NCBI GenBank assembly: GCA_007116205.1 | Contig: SKIY01000072.1 | Coordinates: 1 to 7,930, forward strand | Direction: 5' to 3' | From: Candidatus Izemoplasma sp. | Lineage (GTDB): Bacteria > Bacillota_I > Bacilli_A > Izemoplasmatales > Izemoplasmataceae | DNA length: 7,930 nt | The notes under the pieces: model-generated | Databases searched by the model: none | What the model saw: the letters and a program-made list of their open reading frames with translations, nothing else | Told to the model about the DNA's origin: nothing | Made by a program: the position numbers and the translations under genes | Part shown: positions 1 through 6,092 of the stretch, in pieces | How positions within the stretch are numbered: position 1 is the stretch's first letter | Layout of the letters: every line of letters begins with the position of its first letter

Positions 1-605
1 GAAGTGAGTTCTTTATCACATCTAAAATTCCAGCCGAAAAAGAGTATACTGAAACAACTGAACGCATTATTCAATATGTAGAAAAATCATTACAAGAGCT
101 CGATATAGAGTATATTGATCTATATCTTGTTCATTTTCCTCTTGAAACAAACGAGGAGAACTTACGCGTATGGCGAGTATTAGAAACGTTTGTTGATAAA
201 GGCCTTATTAAATCGATTGGTGTGTCTAATTTTAATGAAGAACAACTAGCGTATTTGATTAAGCATGCACGTATTAAACCTGTACTCAATCAGTTCCTAT
301 CTTATCCAGGCAAACACCAACAATCTTTAATCGATTTTTGTAAAGCCAATGATGTTATTCCTGAAGCGTATCAATCGCTCGCTAAAATAGATACTAAAAT
401 CAAAGAAGAACTAATAGAACTGGCTAAGCCCTATAATAAAACATGGAGCCAGATTGTTTTGAATTATCAAATTAACGAAGCGTTAGTCGTGATTCCTAAA
501 TCCCATAATAATCAACATCAACTTGAAAATATTGACGTATTTGATTTTGAACTGACGAAGAAGGATAGGGAGATAATTAAACAGTTAAATAGCAATAATA
601 GCTAG
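1..605 (+). CDS. Aldo/keto reductase, 5' part missing
   Basis: This is a cytosolic NAD(P)H-dependent carbonyl reductase of the aldo/keto reductase superfamily, most like the AKR5 (2,5-diketogluconate reductase-like) group. The reading frame is open from base 3 to the TAG at 603-605, giving 200 residues; about 70-80 N-terminal residues, with the catalytic Asp and Tyr, lie outside the window. Visible landmarks are FFITSKIP (the catalytic Lys, residue 8 of the visible part), DLYLVHFP (the catalytic His, residue 44), GLIKSIGVSNF, a diverged NQFLSYPG where HPY is usual, CKANDVIPEAYQSLA, and a C-terminal VVIPKS followed by VFDFELTKKD. The codon at 516-518 gives His where the family usually has the Arg that contacts the 2'-phosphate of NADPH. 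A GTG at 222 is an internal Val of the IGVSNF motif, not a start. The family call is secure; the substrate is unknown. Confidence 0.93.
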   Translation, partial: SEFFITSKIPAEKEYTETTERIIQYVEKSLQELDIEYIDLYLVHFPLETNEENLRVWRVLETFVDKGLIKSIGVSNFNEEQLAYLIKHARIKPVLNQFLSYPGKHQQSLIDFCKANDVIPEAYQSLAKIDTKIKEELIELAKPYNKTWSQIVLNYQINEALVVIPKSHNNQHQLENIDVFDFELTKKDREIIKQLNSNNS

Positions 606-611
606 TTTTTT
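587..611 (+). terminator. Weak hairpin plus T run after the reductase gene
   Basis: TAGC (590-593) can pair with GCTA (601-604). Two outer A-T pairs (587-588 with 606-607) flank an A/G mismatch, and a run of six T (606-611) follows the stem. The stop codon lies inside the hairpin. The stem is short and A+T-rich, so this is only a possible terminator of the reductase gene. Confidence 0.3.
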
Positions 612-638
612 ATTGTACTTGCCACACACGCATTTCAA

Positions 639-654
639 ATTTTTTTAAAAAAAT
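639..654. repeat. Perfect A/T palindrome
   Basis: ATTTTTTTAAAAAAAT is a 16-bp perfect palindrome of one T tract followed by one A tract, in the spacer between the reductase gene and the potassium-channel-like remnant. It could bend the DNA or simply be low-complexity spacer. No function is implied. Confidence 0.5.
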
Positions 655-681
655 GTTTTATTGAAAATAGTTTATTGATTA

Positions 682-912
682 ATGATGATGTTCTTCCGAT
701 GTAAAGACAAAATGCATAAGTTTGCATTTAATCCGAAGACGGATGCTAAAATAGAAGCTAAAGATTACTTGATTGTTACTGGAGCATACGACCAAATTGA
801 AAAACTAAAAGTACTTGAGGAAGTCTCTATATGGGTATGTATTGAGAAAAAAACCGCACGTTTTAATTGGAATGTTATATCCAATAAAATCGTGCGGTTT
901 TATGTTAATTAG
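682..912 (+). pseudogene. Remnant of an RCK/TrkA C-terminal (potassium channel-type) domain
   Basis: The open frame encodes 76 residues. Its middle part, FAFNPKTDAKIEAKDYLIVTG followed by AYDQIEKLKVL, looks like the end of an RCK_C/TrkA_C domain, the nucleotide- or ligand-binding tail of potassium channels and Trk/Ktr uptake regulators. The usual pattern there is NP-x-D-x-x-(I/L)-x-x-x-D-x-LIV-x-G. Only the last 40-45 residues of such a protein are present: no Rossmann fold and no membrane segment. The frame has a stop (676-678) just upstream and no clear Shine-Dalgarno sequence before the ATG cluster at 682. The last 20 or so residues are encoded by the terminator hairpin at 851-900, so the original stop has probably been lost. 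I infer a decayed gene end. A short functional protein cannot be excluded but is less likely. Confidence 0.5.
851..900. terminator. Bidirectional intrinsic terminator
   Basis: AAACCGCACG (851-860) pairs perfectly with CGTGCGGTTT (891-900). The stem continues inward with 861-870 and 881-890 (two mismatches) plus one further pair (871/880), leaving an eight-base loop. Leftward transcripts get a run of seven U (complement of the A run 847-853) straight after the stem, about 34 bp beyond the permease stop codon, so it best serves that gene. Rightward transcripts get only UUUU. Confidence 0.88.
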
Positions 913-933
913 GAAATGATTAGCCGTAATATG

Positions 934-1899
934 TTAAATGTTTGTTTTTTTTGAACCTACGCGTATTCGTGGATCCACAAGCGGATAACATATATCAACA
1001 ATGAGGGCGAATACTAGACCAAATGCTGTGTAAAACATTGTGATTGCCATAGCCATTGGAATATCAATACGAGGAACGTATCCAGCAGGCCCCATTGTTA
1101 GTACACTTCTAAACAATAATCTCGCGGCCCCATCGATTCCATAAATCATCTCGACGAAGAAGGATCCTCCTAAAACAGTTAAAAATGTTGGCGTTAATTC
1201 CGGCATTACAGTAACAGCAGAATTTCTAACCACGTGTCGTCGAATCGCTTGGTTTTTTGACAAGCCTTTGGTTTTGCAAAGTAAAAAATAAGATTCTTGT
1301 TGTGCATCGATACACTCTGCCCTTACAAGGCGCATTAAACGAAAGATTGCAGGCATGCATAAAGCAATCATCGGAATCACAAACCCAAGGATAATCGTGG
1401 TAATATCGTGTGTAGGCGACGGTCTAAACCCAGGGAACTGAAACGGTAGCCAGTTGTTTCGAATACCTAAAAATATGATGAGTAGATACATTAAAATAAA
1501 ATGCGGGACTGAACCAAAAACCATGGTGATTGCACCAACAGATTTATCGAACAGTGACTTTGGTTTAATCGCAGTTAAAATTCCAAGAATAATGCTTCCT
1601 GGTAAGTAAATTGCTAATGCAATTAAGTTAATTCTTGTCGTGACCCACATGCGACGCCATGAGTAATTCCATACGTTTTCATAATAAGAGCCAGTTTGCC
1701 CCCAGTTCCACTCAGTTAAGATGCCCTCAGTATAGATTATGAACCGAGCCCTTGAGATTTCTAGTTCAACCCAAACATCATATGGAGGTCTTCCCCAGTA
1801 CCGTAACATGGTCATACTAGACGCAAAGTAAATAATCACAAAAACAAACACGAGTACAAATAGTGCCATAAGAATTCTTGTAAGCATATATTTTACCAT
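934..1899 (-). CDS. Orphan OppB/DppB-like ABC transporter permease
   Basis: This is an inner-membrane permease of the peptide/nickel (OppB/DppB) ABC transporter family, 321 residues, which is the usual length. An N-terminal helix (about 9-28) is followed by a long extracytoplasmic stretch (about 30-85), then further helices near 90-112, 123-145, 167-187, 236-252 and 283-304. The EAA loop that docks on the ATPase is seen at about 195-227: the motif starts at ECIDAQQ, then KTKGLS and RRHVVRNS. The C terminus carries YPLVDPRIR, typical of OppB. The N-terminal PGDP-type motif of many OppB proteins is not seen, and the EAA loop is diverged (SYFLLCKTKG for the usual DYVRTARAKG). The start is supported by GGGAGGAA (1904-1911) four bases before the ATG. 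No OppC, ATPase or binding-protein gene adjoins it, so the cargo cannot be inferred with confidence; a peptide is the default guess. Confidence 0.9.
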   Translation of the reverse strand: MVKYMLTRILMALFVLVFVFVIIYFASSMTMLRYWGRPPYDVWVELEISRARFIIYTEGILTEWNWGQTGSYYENVWNYSWRRMWVTTRINLIALAIYLPGSIILGILTAIKPKSLFDKSVGAITMVFGSVPHFILMYLLIIFLGIRNNWLPFQFPGFRPSPTHDITTIILGFVIPMIALCMPAIFRLMRLVRAECIDAQQESYFLLCKTKGLSKNQAIRRHVVRNSAVTVMPELTPTFLTVLGGSFFVEMIYGIDGAARLLFRSVLTMGPAGYVPRIDIPMAMAITMFYTAFGLVFALIVDICYPLVDPRIRVGSKKTNI

Positions 1900-1948
1900 A
1901 ATGTTCCTCCCACGATGCGTTTTAAAAGATATGATACAACTTTATTTA

Positions 1949-1963
1949 TTGTGTTTAACACAA
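1949..1963. promoter_or_regulatory. Perfect 15-bp palindrome, likely operator of the permease gene
   Basis: TTGTGTTTAACACAA has seven-base arms (TTGTGTT and AACACAA) around one central T. It begins at the last base of the -10 box of the leftward promoter, so its centre (1956) falls about where transcription should start. That is a classic repressor position. The regulator is unknown and is not encoded in the window. Confidence 0.5.
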
Positions 1964-1990
1964 TTATAACAAAATAATATTTTAAATCAA
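1963..1990 (-). promoter_or_regulatory. Promoter of the permease gene
   Basis: Read on the minus strand, TTGATT (1985-1990) and TATAAT (1963-1968) are 16 bp apart, and TGT directly before TATAAT makes an extended -10 box. It predicts a leader of about 55 nt for the permease gene. Confidence 0.6.
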
Positions 1991-2211
1991 AAATTCAACT
2001 AAAAAACCCCTAAGTTACAGTGATTTAAGCTTTTTATACAATATTACAAACTAGATTTTTAAAAGTTTATAATATGGACCTAAGTCAATATATAAGACAC
2101 ATACAGTTTGACTATTAAAAGGATGGAATAGTAAGCATTTAGTTTACATATTAAGAAGTTATTAACACATTATTACTATAAATGTTTGTGTAAGATGATA
2201 CAATAATAGGT

Positions 2212-2219
2212 GAGGTGAT
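2212..2219 (+). promoter_or_regulatory. Ribosome binding site of pepO
   Basis: GAGGTGAT matches eight consecutive bases of the ideal anti-Shine-Dalgarno complement and lies three bases before the ATG at 2223. It fixes that start and predicts efficient translation. Confidence 0.85.
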
Positions 2220-2222
2220 GTT

Positions 2223-4124
2223 ATGAAGAAAGAACAAATTAAAACGAATTTTTATGAAGCAGTGAATGGGGAATGGCTAGAAAAAGCAGAGATACCAGGG
2301 GATCAGCCATCTGTGTCTGCGTTTTTAGAGTTGCATTTAGGTATTGAAAAAACGTTGATGGATTTAACAGCAAAATGGGATAAAGAACAAGATGCATTAA
2401 GTGAGAACTTAAAGAAGTACATTAAGCTTTATCAAATGACAAAAGATTTTGATAAAAGAGAAGCCTTAGGTACAAAACCGTTTGAGGTTATTTTGAACAA
2501 GATTAATGCCTTAGGTTCATTAAAAGACTTAGAAAGTAATTATGAAGCGTTAGCTTTAGAATCAATTGGATTACCGTTTACGTTTAGTGTCAATCAAGAC
2601 TTTATGAACAGCAACAATCAAATACTTTTTTTTAGTGCGGCAAGCTTGTTTTTACCAGATACGAGCTATTATAAAGATGAAGCCAAAAAACAACAGCTTA
2701 TTGGGCTCTTTACTGCAACCACTCAAAAACTATTGACATTATATGGCTATACTTCAGAAGAATCGGATCAATTATTAAAAGACGCGCTTGCTTTTGATGC
2801 GTTGTTAGTGCCTGTCACAAAATCAAGTGTTGAAAAAGCGGATTATGTGAAAATGTACAATCCTGTCACGAAAAAAGAGGTCATAGAAAAGACGAAAAAC
2901 TTTAAAGTTATGGACAATGCAGAAGCGTTGGTTAAAGAATCAGTGGATCAGTTAATTGTAACAAACTTAGACTTTATTAATGCGTTTGATTCAATTATTA
3001 ATGAAGATAACTTTCATTTAATCAAAGCATGGATGACGGTTTCGAATGCGATTAAATATGCATCTGAATTAACCGATGAACTTCGTATTGCGGGTGGTGC
3101 TTTTAGCCGTGCATTATCTGGTACGAAAGAAGCACGAAGCAAAGAAAAGTTTGCTTTTTATCAAGCGTATGATCGGTTTGGACAAGTTGTCGGACTTCAT
3201 TACGGGGAAACCTATTTTGGGCCGGTCGCTAAAGAAGATGTGAAAACGATGGTCCATGAAATGATTGATGTTTATCAAGAGCGTATTGCAAGCAATACCT
3301 GGTTAAACGAAGCAACGAAAGAAAAAGCGATTAAAAAGCTTTCTGCGTTAACGGTACATGTTGGATATCCAGATGAGCTACCACCGTACTATGATCAGTT
3401 TGAAATCAAAGGCTATGAAGCTGGATCTGATTTAGTCCAAGAACGTCTTGCGATGGCGAAAATTATTAATCGTTATAACTTTGATCAGTACAACAAAGAA
3501 CCAAATAAAAACATTTGGGGAATGCCAGCAAGTATGGTCAATGCATATTTTCATCCGATGAACAATCAAATCGTTTTTCCAGCAGCGATTTTACAAGAAC
3601 CATACTATAGTTTAAAACAATCGGCATCTGAAAACTTTGGTGGCATTGGCGCAGTCATAGCACATGAGGTTTCACATGCTTTTGACAATAATGGTGCTAA
3701 GTTTGATGAAACAGGATCACTAAATAATTGGTGGACTGATGCGGATTTAGAAGCCTTCAACAAAAAAGCAAAAGATATGATTACCTTGTTTGACGGTGTT
3801 GAGACGGGCTATGGGGCGTGCAATGGTGAGTTAACCGTTTCAGAAAACATTGCGGATAGTGGTGGATTAAGATGTGCACTTGAAGCGAGTAAGAAAAATA
3901 AAAATCATAATTTTGATGATTTCTTTAAAAACTGGGCACGAGTATGGCGCAATAAGTCGTCTATTGAGTATAGCCAATTATTACTCAAAGTTGATGTCCA
4001 CGGACCATCGATTTTAAGAGCAAACATGCAATTAAGTAATTTACCAGAATTCCAAGATTTTTATGATATTCGTGACAAAGACCAAATGTATTTACCAAAA
4101 GATAAAATGGTAAGTATTTGGTAG
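2223..4124 (+). CDS. pepO: M13 family zinc endopeptidase PepO
   Basis: PepO is a zinc oligoendopeptidase of family M13 (neprilysin-like) that cleaves medium-length peptides. The 633 residues match the length of lactic acid bacterial PepO. No signal peptide or membrane helix is visible, so it is probably cytosolic. Residues 1-400 form the large N-terminal M13 region. The catalytic half shows VNAYFHP at 439-445 (the substrate-binding Asn-Ala is N440-A441), FPAAIL, the zinc motif HEVSH with H481, E482 and H485, and ENIADSGG with the third zinc ligand E541 and the supporting D545. H593 and R599 match the substrate- and transition-state-binding His and Arg of neprilysin, with the same six-residue spacing. 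The C terminus ends in VSIW, as is usual for the family. The enzyme therefore looks intact. It is transcribed away from the OppB-like permease; in Lactococcus a pepO gene belongs to an opp operon, which suggests a shared peptide-use role here. Confidence 0.97.
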   Translation: MKKEQIKTNFYEAVNGEWLEKAEIPGDQPSVSAFLELHLGIEKTLMDLTAKWDKEQDALSENLKKYIKLYQMTKDFDKREALGTKPFEVILNKINALGSLKDLESNYEALALESIGLPFTFSVNQDFMNSNNQILFFSAASLFLPDTSYYKDEAKKQQLIGLFTATTQKLLTLYGYTSEESDQLLKDALAFDALLVPVTKSSVEKADYVKMYNPVTKKEVIEKTKNFKVMDNAEALVKESVDQLIVTNLDFINAFDSIINEDNFHLIKAWMTVSNAIKYASELTDELRIAGGAFSRALSGTKEARSKEKFAFYQAYDRFGQVVGLHYGETYFGPVAKEDVKTMVHEMIDVYQERIASNTWLNEATKEKAIKKLSALTVHVGYPDELPPYYDQFEIKGYEAGSDLVQERLAMAKIINRYNFDQYNKEPNKNIWGMPASMVNAYFHPMNNQIVFPAAILQEPYYSLKQSASENFGGIGAVIAHEVSHAFDNNGAKFDETGSLNNWWTDADLEAFNKKAKDMITLFDGVETGYGACNGELTVSENIADSGGLRCALEASKKNKNHNFDDFFKNWARVWRNKSSIEYSQLLLKVDVHGPSILRANMQLSNLPEFQDFYDIRDKDQMYLPKDKMVSIW

Positions 4125-4150
4125 ACAGTATTTAAGCATATTAGTAATAA

Positions 4151-4198
4151 AAACTGCACCTATAATATTGGATGATGCCAATAGAATAGGTGCAGTTT
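4151..4198. terminator. Bidirectional terminator between convergent genes
   Basis: A perfect 13-bp stem (AAACTGCACCTAT at 4151-4163 with ATAGGTGCAGTTT at 4186-4198) is followed inward by a 2x2 internal loop and a 6-bp stem (TATTGG 4166-4171, CCAATA 4178-4183) with a six-base loop. Leftward transcripts meet UUUUU after the outer stem, so it clearly serves the membrane protein gene on the right. Rightward, only UUU follows, but it is the only terminator candidate for pepO. Confidence 0.87.
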
Positions 4199-4232
4199 AA
4201 ATATAGTGAAAAGATGGTGAGACGTGGTATTA

Positions 4233-4970
4233 TTATTTTGCCGCGCGTTTAATACCATGCTTTTCAAAAAAAGCATAACTAAGCGTTGTAAATAATAAAA
4301 TTGAGTACAGTATGATGAGTGCTAAGTACAAATTATTGCCACCTTGAGGATTTAATAAGGGCGCAAAAATAATCATGATAAAACAACCGACTACCGTAAT
4401 CAAGGTAAACAAAGAAGCACTTACCTCGAGTGGTTTATTAATAAAGCTACTACGTATTGACTGGATCTTTTCTTTTTTTAGCTGTTGTTTACGTTCTTTA
4501 GTCTCTAAGCGATATGCACGTAAAGATTTAAAGCTATCAAGAACCGCTTTGTACATGCTAATTACAACAGCAAGTACGATGATAAGTGTACGGACGAGTA
4601 AGTGAAGATAAGCAAAAGAACCTGTTTTTGGTGTATCAATACCTGTAATCATCATGACACTATTTACAACTGTAATCACGGTAAAAATTATAGCAATGTT
4701 TACAAGAATACCGATGTTTTTGTACCATACATAAACTGTTTTTGGTAATGTAAATGTATCGAAATTTGTTGTGATTTTGATTAGATAAACCAGAAAGTGA
4801 ACAATTAATACGATTATGTATACATAGACAATACTCATAAAACCATCTATGTAAGCATCAGGATGTAGGGTTGAAAATAACCCCATCACAAAAACAATTA
4901 TAAGCATCCCAATGGACAGTAGTGAAAAAATGATAAGATGTTTCAGGATTGTTTTAAAATTTATGTACAT
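4233..4970 (-). CDS. Unknown six-helix membrane protein
   Basis: I do not recognise a family for this 245-residue protein. Six hydrophobic segments are clear at about 12-33, 46-66, 87-109, 122-142, 183-205 and 214-234. A strongly basic cytoplasmic loop lies between helices 4 and 5 (about 143-180, dense in Lys, Arg, Glu and Gln around 155-172), and the tail KHGIKRAAK is basic. The charge pattern puts both ends and loops 2 and 4 inside, in agreement with six helices. There is no transporter signature, catalytic motif or Cys pair; the one cysteine is in helix 5. The start follows a GGGG run seven bases upstream that belongs to the palindrome at 4979-4994. The gene has its own promoter and terminator, so it is expressed alone. 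It could be a small integral membrane protein with a structural or transport role; no function is proposed. Confidence 0.85.
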   Translation of the reverse strand: MYINFKTILKHLIIFSLLSIGMLIIVFVMGLFSTLHPDAYIDGFMSIVYVYIIVLIVHFLVYLIKITTNFDTFTLPKTVYVWYKNIGILVNIAIIFTVITVVNSVMMITGIDTPKTGSFAYLHLLVRTLIIVLAVVISMYKAVLDSFKSLRAYRLETKERKQQLKKEKIQSIRSSFINKPLEVSASLFTLITVVGCFIMIIFAPLLNPQGGNNLYLALIILYSILLFTTLSYAFFEKHGIKRAAK

Positions 4971-4978
4971 TTTATGGC

Positions 4979-4994
4979 CCCTTTATATAAAGGG
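4979..4994. promoter_or_regulatory. 16-bp palindrome covering the ribosome binding site
   Basis: CCCTTTATATAAAGGG is a perfect palindrome in the leader of the leftward membrane protein gene, nine bases from its start codon. In RNA it can fold as CCCUUU-AUAU-AAAGGG, hiding the AAAGGG that serves as the Shine-Dalgarno sequence. As DNA it could instead be a protein-binding site. Confidence 0.5.
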
Positions 4995-5011
4995 TGTAGT
5001 CTTATATAATT

Positions 5012-5040
5012 AGTATGAATGTGTTCGCAATACATGTCAA
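5012..5040 (-). promoter_or_regulatory. Promoter of the six-helix membrane protein gene
   Basis: On the minus strand a consensus TTGACA (5035-5040) is followed 17 bp later by CATACT (5012-5017). Transcription would begin near 5005, giving a leader of about 35 nt that contains the 16-bp palindrome. Confidence 0.6.
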
Positions 5041-5139
5041 CAATCGATTTATCTTTTTCTGATGGCAATTATTATATGAGATAAATTAGGAAATAATTAC
5101 TATTAATATCTAGAAGTGTCTTTATAAGCTCAAACATAG

Positions 5140-5150
5140 TATAATATAAT
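5140..5150 (+). promoter_or_regulatory. Overlapping -10 boxes for the Rieske cluster
   Basis: Two TATAAT hexamers overlap by one base (5140-5145 and 5145-5150). The upstream region lacks a good -35 box (only TTTATA at 5121-5126, 18 bp from the second box), which may mean an activator is needed. Transcription would start about 5152-5157, at the edge of the palindrome at 5153-5174. Confidence 0.5.
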
Positions 5151-5152
5151 GT

Positions 5153-5174
5153 GTATAGTTGTTAACAATTGTAC
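5153..5174. promoter_or_regulatory. 22-bp imperfect palindrome, possible operator
   Basis: The left arm GTATAGTTGTT (5153-5163) and the right arm AACAATTGTAC (5164-5174) match at 9 of 11 positions; the core TTGTTAACAA is perfect. It sits directly downstream of the -10 boxes and over the first transcribed bases, as expected for a repressor site controlling the cluster. The regulator is unknown. Confidence 0.45.
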
Positions 5175-5179
5175 AGAAA

Positions 5180-5184
5180 AGAGG
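5180..5184 (+). promoter_or_regulatory. Ribosome binding site deciding the start at 5191
   Basis: AGAGG lies six bases before the ATG at 5191. It selects this start over the in-frame ATG at 5149, which overlaps the -10 box and has no ribosome binding site. Confidence 0.75.
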
Positions 5185-5190
5185 CTAATA

Positions 5191-5628
5191 ATGAGTGGTT
5201 TAAATTTTAAACTGTACCAAAAGCCAATGTCTAATCCAGAAACATCATATATTCAGTTACAAGTTGGTAAAGGAAAAAAGAAACAGCCATCTATATACAT
5301 TGAAAGCAATGCGTTTGATTGTGTTAGAGGTGTGATATGGAATAAGCATCGAGAGTTTGCACATCAAAAAAAGGTCAATCAAATTAATAATGATGATTGG
5401 AGTCGCATACTCAAAGGGTTTGAAGAAACAATTGTTGATTTAAAGACCTGTACAGATGCTAATGCGTTGGTTGATGTGCTATCTTTACCAAATCATCTTA
5501 TTTCACAAAAAGCAATAATATTTGAACAAATTGAGGAGTTACAACATTTTATTAAGGCGCTTATTCAGTGGATTGAGATGTATTTAAAAAAGGAAAGATA
5601 CATTTTAATTATCCAAAACGACGCTTAA
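5191..5628 (+). CDS. Unknown soluble 145-residue protein, first gene of the Rieske cluster
   Basis: I do not recognise this protein. It has no signal peptide and no membrane helix, so it is probably cytosolic. The first 40 residues contain a basic run (GKGKKKQ, 27-32) between short strand-like segments (SYIQLQV and SIYIES). The middle is rich in charged and aromatic residues (VIWNKHREF, 48-56; DDWSRIL, 68-74). The last third (about 103-140) is predicted by eye to be helical, with hydrophobic faces that could mediate pairing. There are two cysteines (44 and 87), not in a metal-binding spacing. It is the first gene after a promoter and palindrome. An 83-bp gap without a convincing terminator separates it from the Rieske gene, so joint transcription is likely. 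A small CGCTT/AAGCG hairpin (5622-5637) spans its stop codon but lacks a T run. Confidence 0.8.
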   Translation: MSGLNFKLYQKPMSNPETSYIQLQVGKGKKKQPSIYIESNAFDCVRGVIWNKHREFAHQKKVNQINNDDWSRILKGFEETIVDLKTCTDANALVDVLSLPNHLISQKAIIFEQIEELQHFIKALIQWIEMYLKKERYILIIQNDA

Positions 5629-5698
5629 AAAGAAGCGGTGATTCACAAATTTACAAAATTGCATTAGTGAGAGTGTATAAAACGCTTGGTGCAAGCAT

Positions 5699-5704
5699 AA
5701 GGAG
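5699..5704 (+). promoter_or_regulatory. Ribosome binding site deciding the Rieske start
   Basis: AAGGAG is seven bases before the ATG at 5712 and chooses it over the GTG at 5667. A small perfect hairpin, GCTTG-GTG-CAAGC (5684-5696), ends two bases upstream of it and could influence ribosome access. Confidence 0.85.
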
Positions 5705-5711
5705 TAAATAC

Positions 5712-6041
5712 ATGGAACATTATGTAGCAAACATTAATACATTAAGAGAACAAGAAATAATGCAAGTTGAGGTTATGTATCGATCAGTCTTGCTCATTTA
5801 TAGTGATGAAAAAATATATGCGATAGAAGATAAGTGTCCGCATCAAGGAATTTCATTAGCGACAGGCAGGGTAGATGGGGAAGTTATCCGATGCAAAGAC
5901 CACGGATTATCAATATCGCTTAAAACAGGAGCGGTAACTAGCGACAGGCAAGCCGCGTTTTTGCGGTTGGGTCAAAACAGTAGAGCGGTTTCAACCTATT
6001 CCGTTCTTTTAAAGGGAGAGAAGATTTATATCTCTGTATAG
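5712..6041 (+). CDS. Small Rieske [2Fe-2S] protein
   Basis: This 109-residue, single-domain protein should bind a Rieske [2Fe-2S] cluster and carry electrons in the cytoplasm. The binding pattern is complete: C42-P-H44-Q-G, then sixteen residues, then C61-K-D-H64-G, with the usual LATGRVDGEVIRC between and TGAV after. The C-terminal strand pattern TYSVLLKGEKIYISV is also typical. Length and layout fit the ferredoxin (BphF/NirD-like) branch rather than oxygenase large subunits. Two things differ from the common form: the second box reads CKDH where CPWH or CSWH is usual, so the aromatic residue next to the cluster is missing, and the stretch after TGAV (about 78-92) is longer and lacks the usual proline-rich loop. 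No oxygenase, nitrite reductase or ferredoxin reductase gene is nearby. It is probably co-transcribed with the unknown genes on either side; its electron partner is not known. Confidence 0.93.
   Translation: MEHYVANINTLREQEIMQVEVMYRSVLLIYSDEKIYAIEDKCPHQGISLATGRVDGEVIRCKDHGLSISLKTGAVTSDRQAAFLRLGQNSRAVSTYSVLLKGEKIYISV
5857..5950 (+). repeat. 12-bp direct repeat inside the Rieske gene
   Basis: TAGCGACAGGCA occurs at 5857-5868 and again at 5939-5950. The copies are 82 bp apart, not a multiple of three, so they are read in different frames (LATGR and TSDRQ). The second copy lies where the protein departs from the usual Rieske layout. Confidence 0.7.
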
Positions 6042-6082
6042 TCGTAATTTACATGTGTAAAACACAATAAAAGTATATTATT

Positions 6083-6086
6083 GGAG
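6083..6086 (+). promoter_or_regulatory. Ribosome binding site deciding the start at 6093
   Basis: GGAG is six bases before the ATG at 6093. A TTG at 6081 in the same frame overlaps this site and is therefore not the start. Confidence 0.8.
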
Positions 6087-6092
6087 ATAAAC

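Larger units (their letters stand above)
1900..2222. other. Divergent intergenic region between permease and pepO
   Basis: This 323-bp spacer holds the leftward promoter and palindrome described separately. For pepO there are several rightward promoter-like sites and no clear winner: TTACAG/TACAAT (2015-2020 and 2037-2042, 16 bp apart), TTACAA/TATAAT (2044-2049 and 2068-2073, 18 bp), a TATAAA at 2177-2182 without a good -35 box, and an extended -10 box (TGATACAAT, 2196-2204) that would leave almost no leader. I see no coding sequence or RNA gene. Confidence 0.5.

Noticed and set aside
4375..4605. 76-residue open frame on the plus strand
   Set aside because: It lies wholly inside the leftward six-helix membrane protein gene, which has its own promoter, start site and terminator; the antisense frame has no ribosome binding site or recognisable content.
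5149..5190. Longer start for the unknown 145-residue protein
   Set aside because: The ATG at 5149 overlaps the -10 box, lies upstream of or at the transcription start and lacks a ribosome binding site; the ATG at 5191 has AGAGG at good spacing.
5622..5637. Hairpin CGCTT/AAGCG at the end of the unknown 145-residue protein gene as a terminator
   Set aside because: The stem is only five base pairs and no T run follows, so it should not stop transcription before the Rieske gene.
5667..5711. Longer start (GTG) for the Rieske protein
   Set aside because: The extra 15 residues match nothing in small Rieske proteins and the ATG at 5712 follows a perfect AAGGAG.
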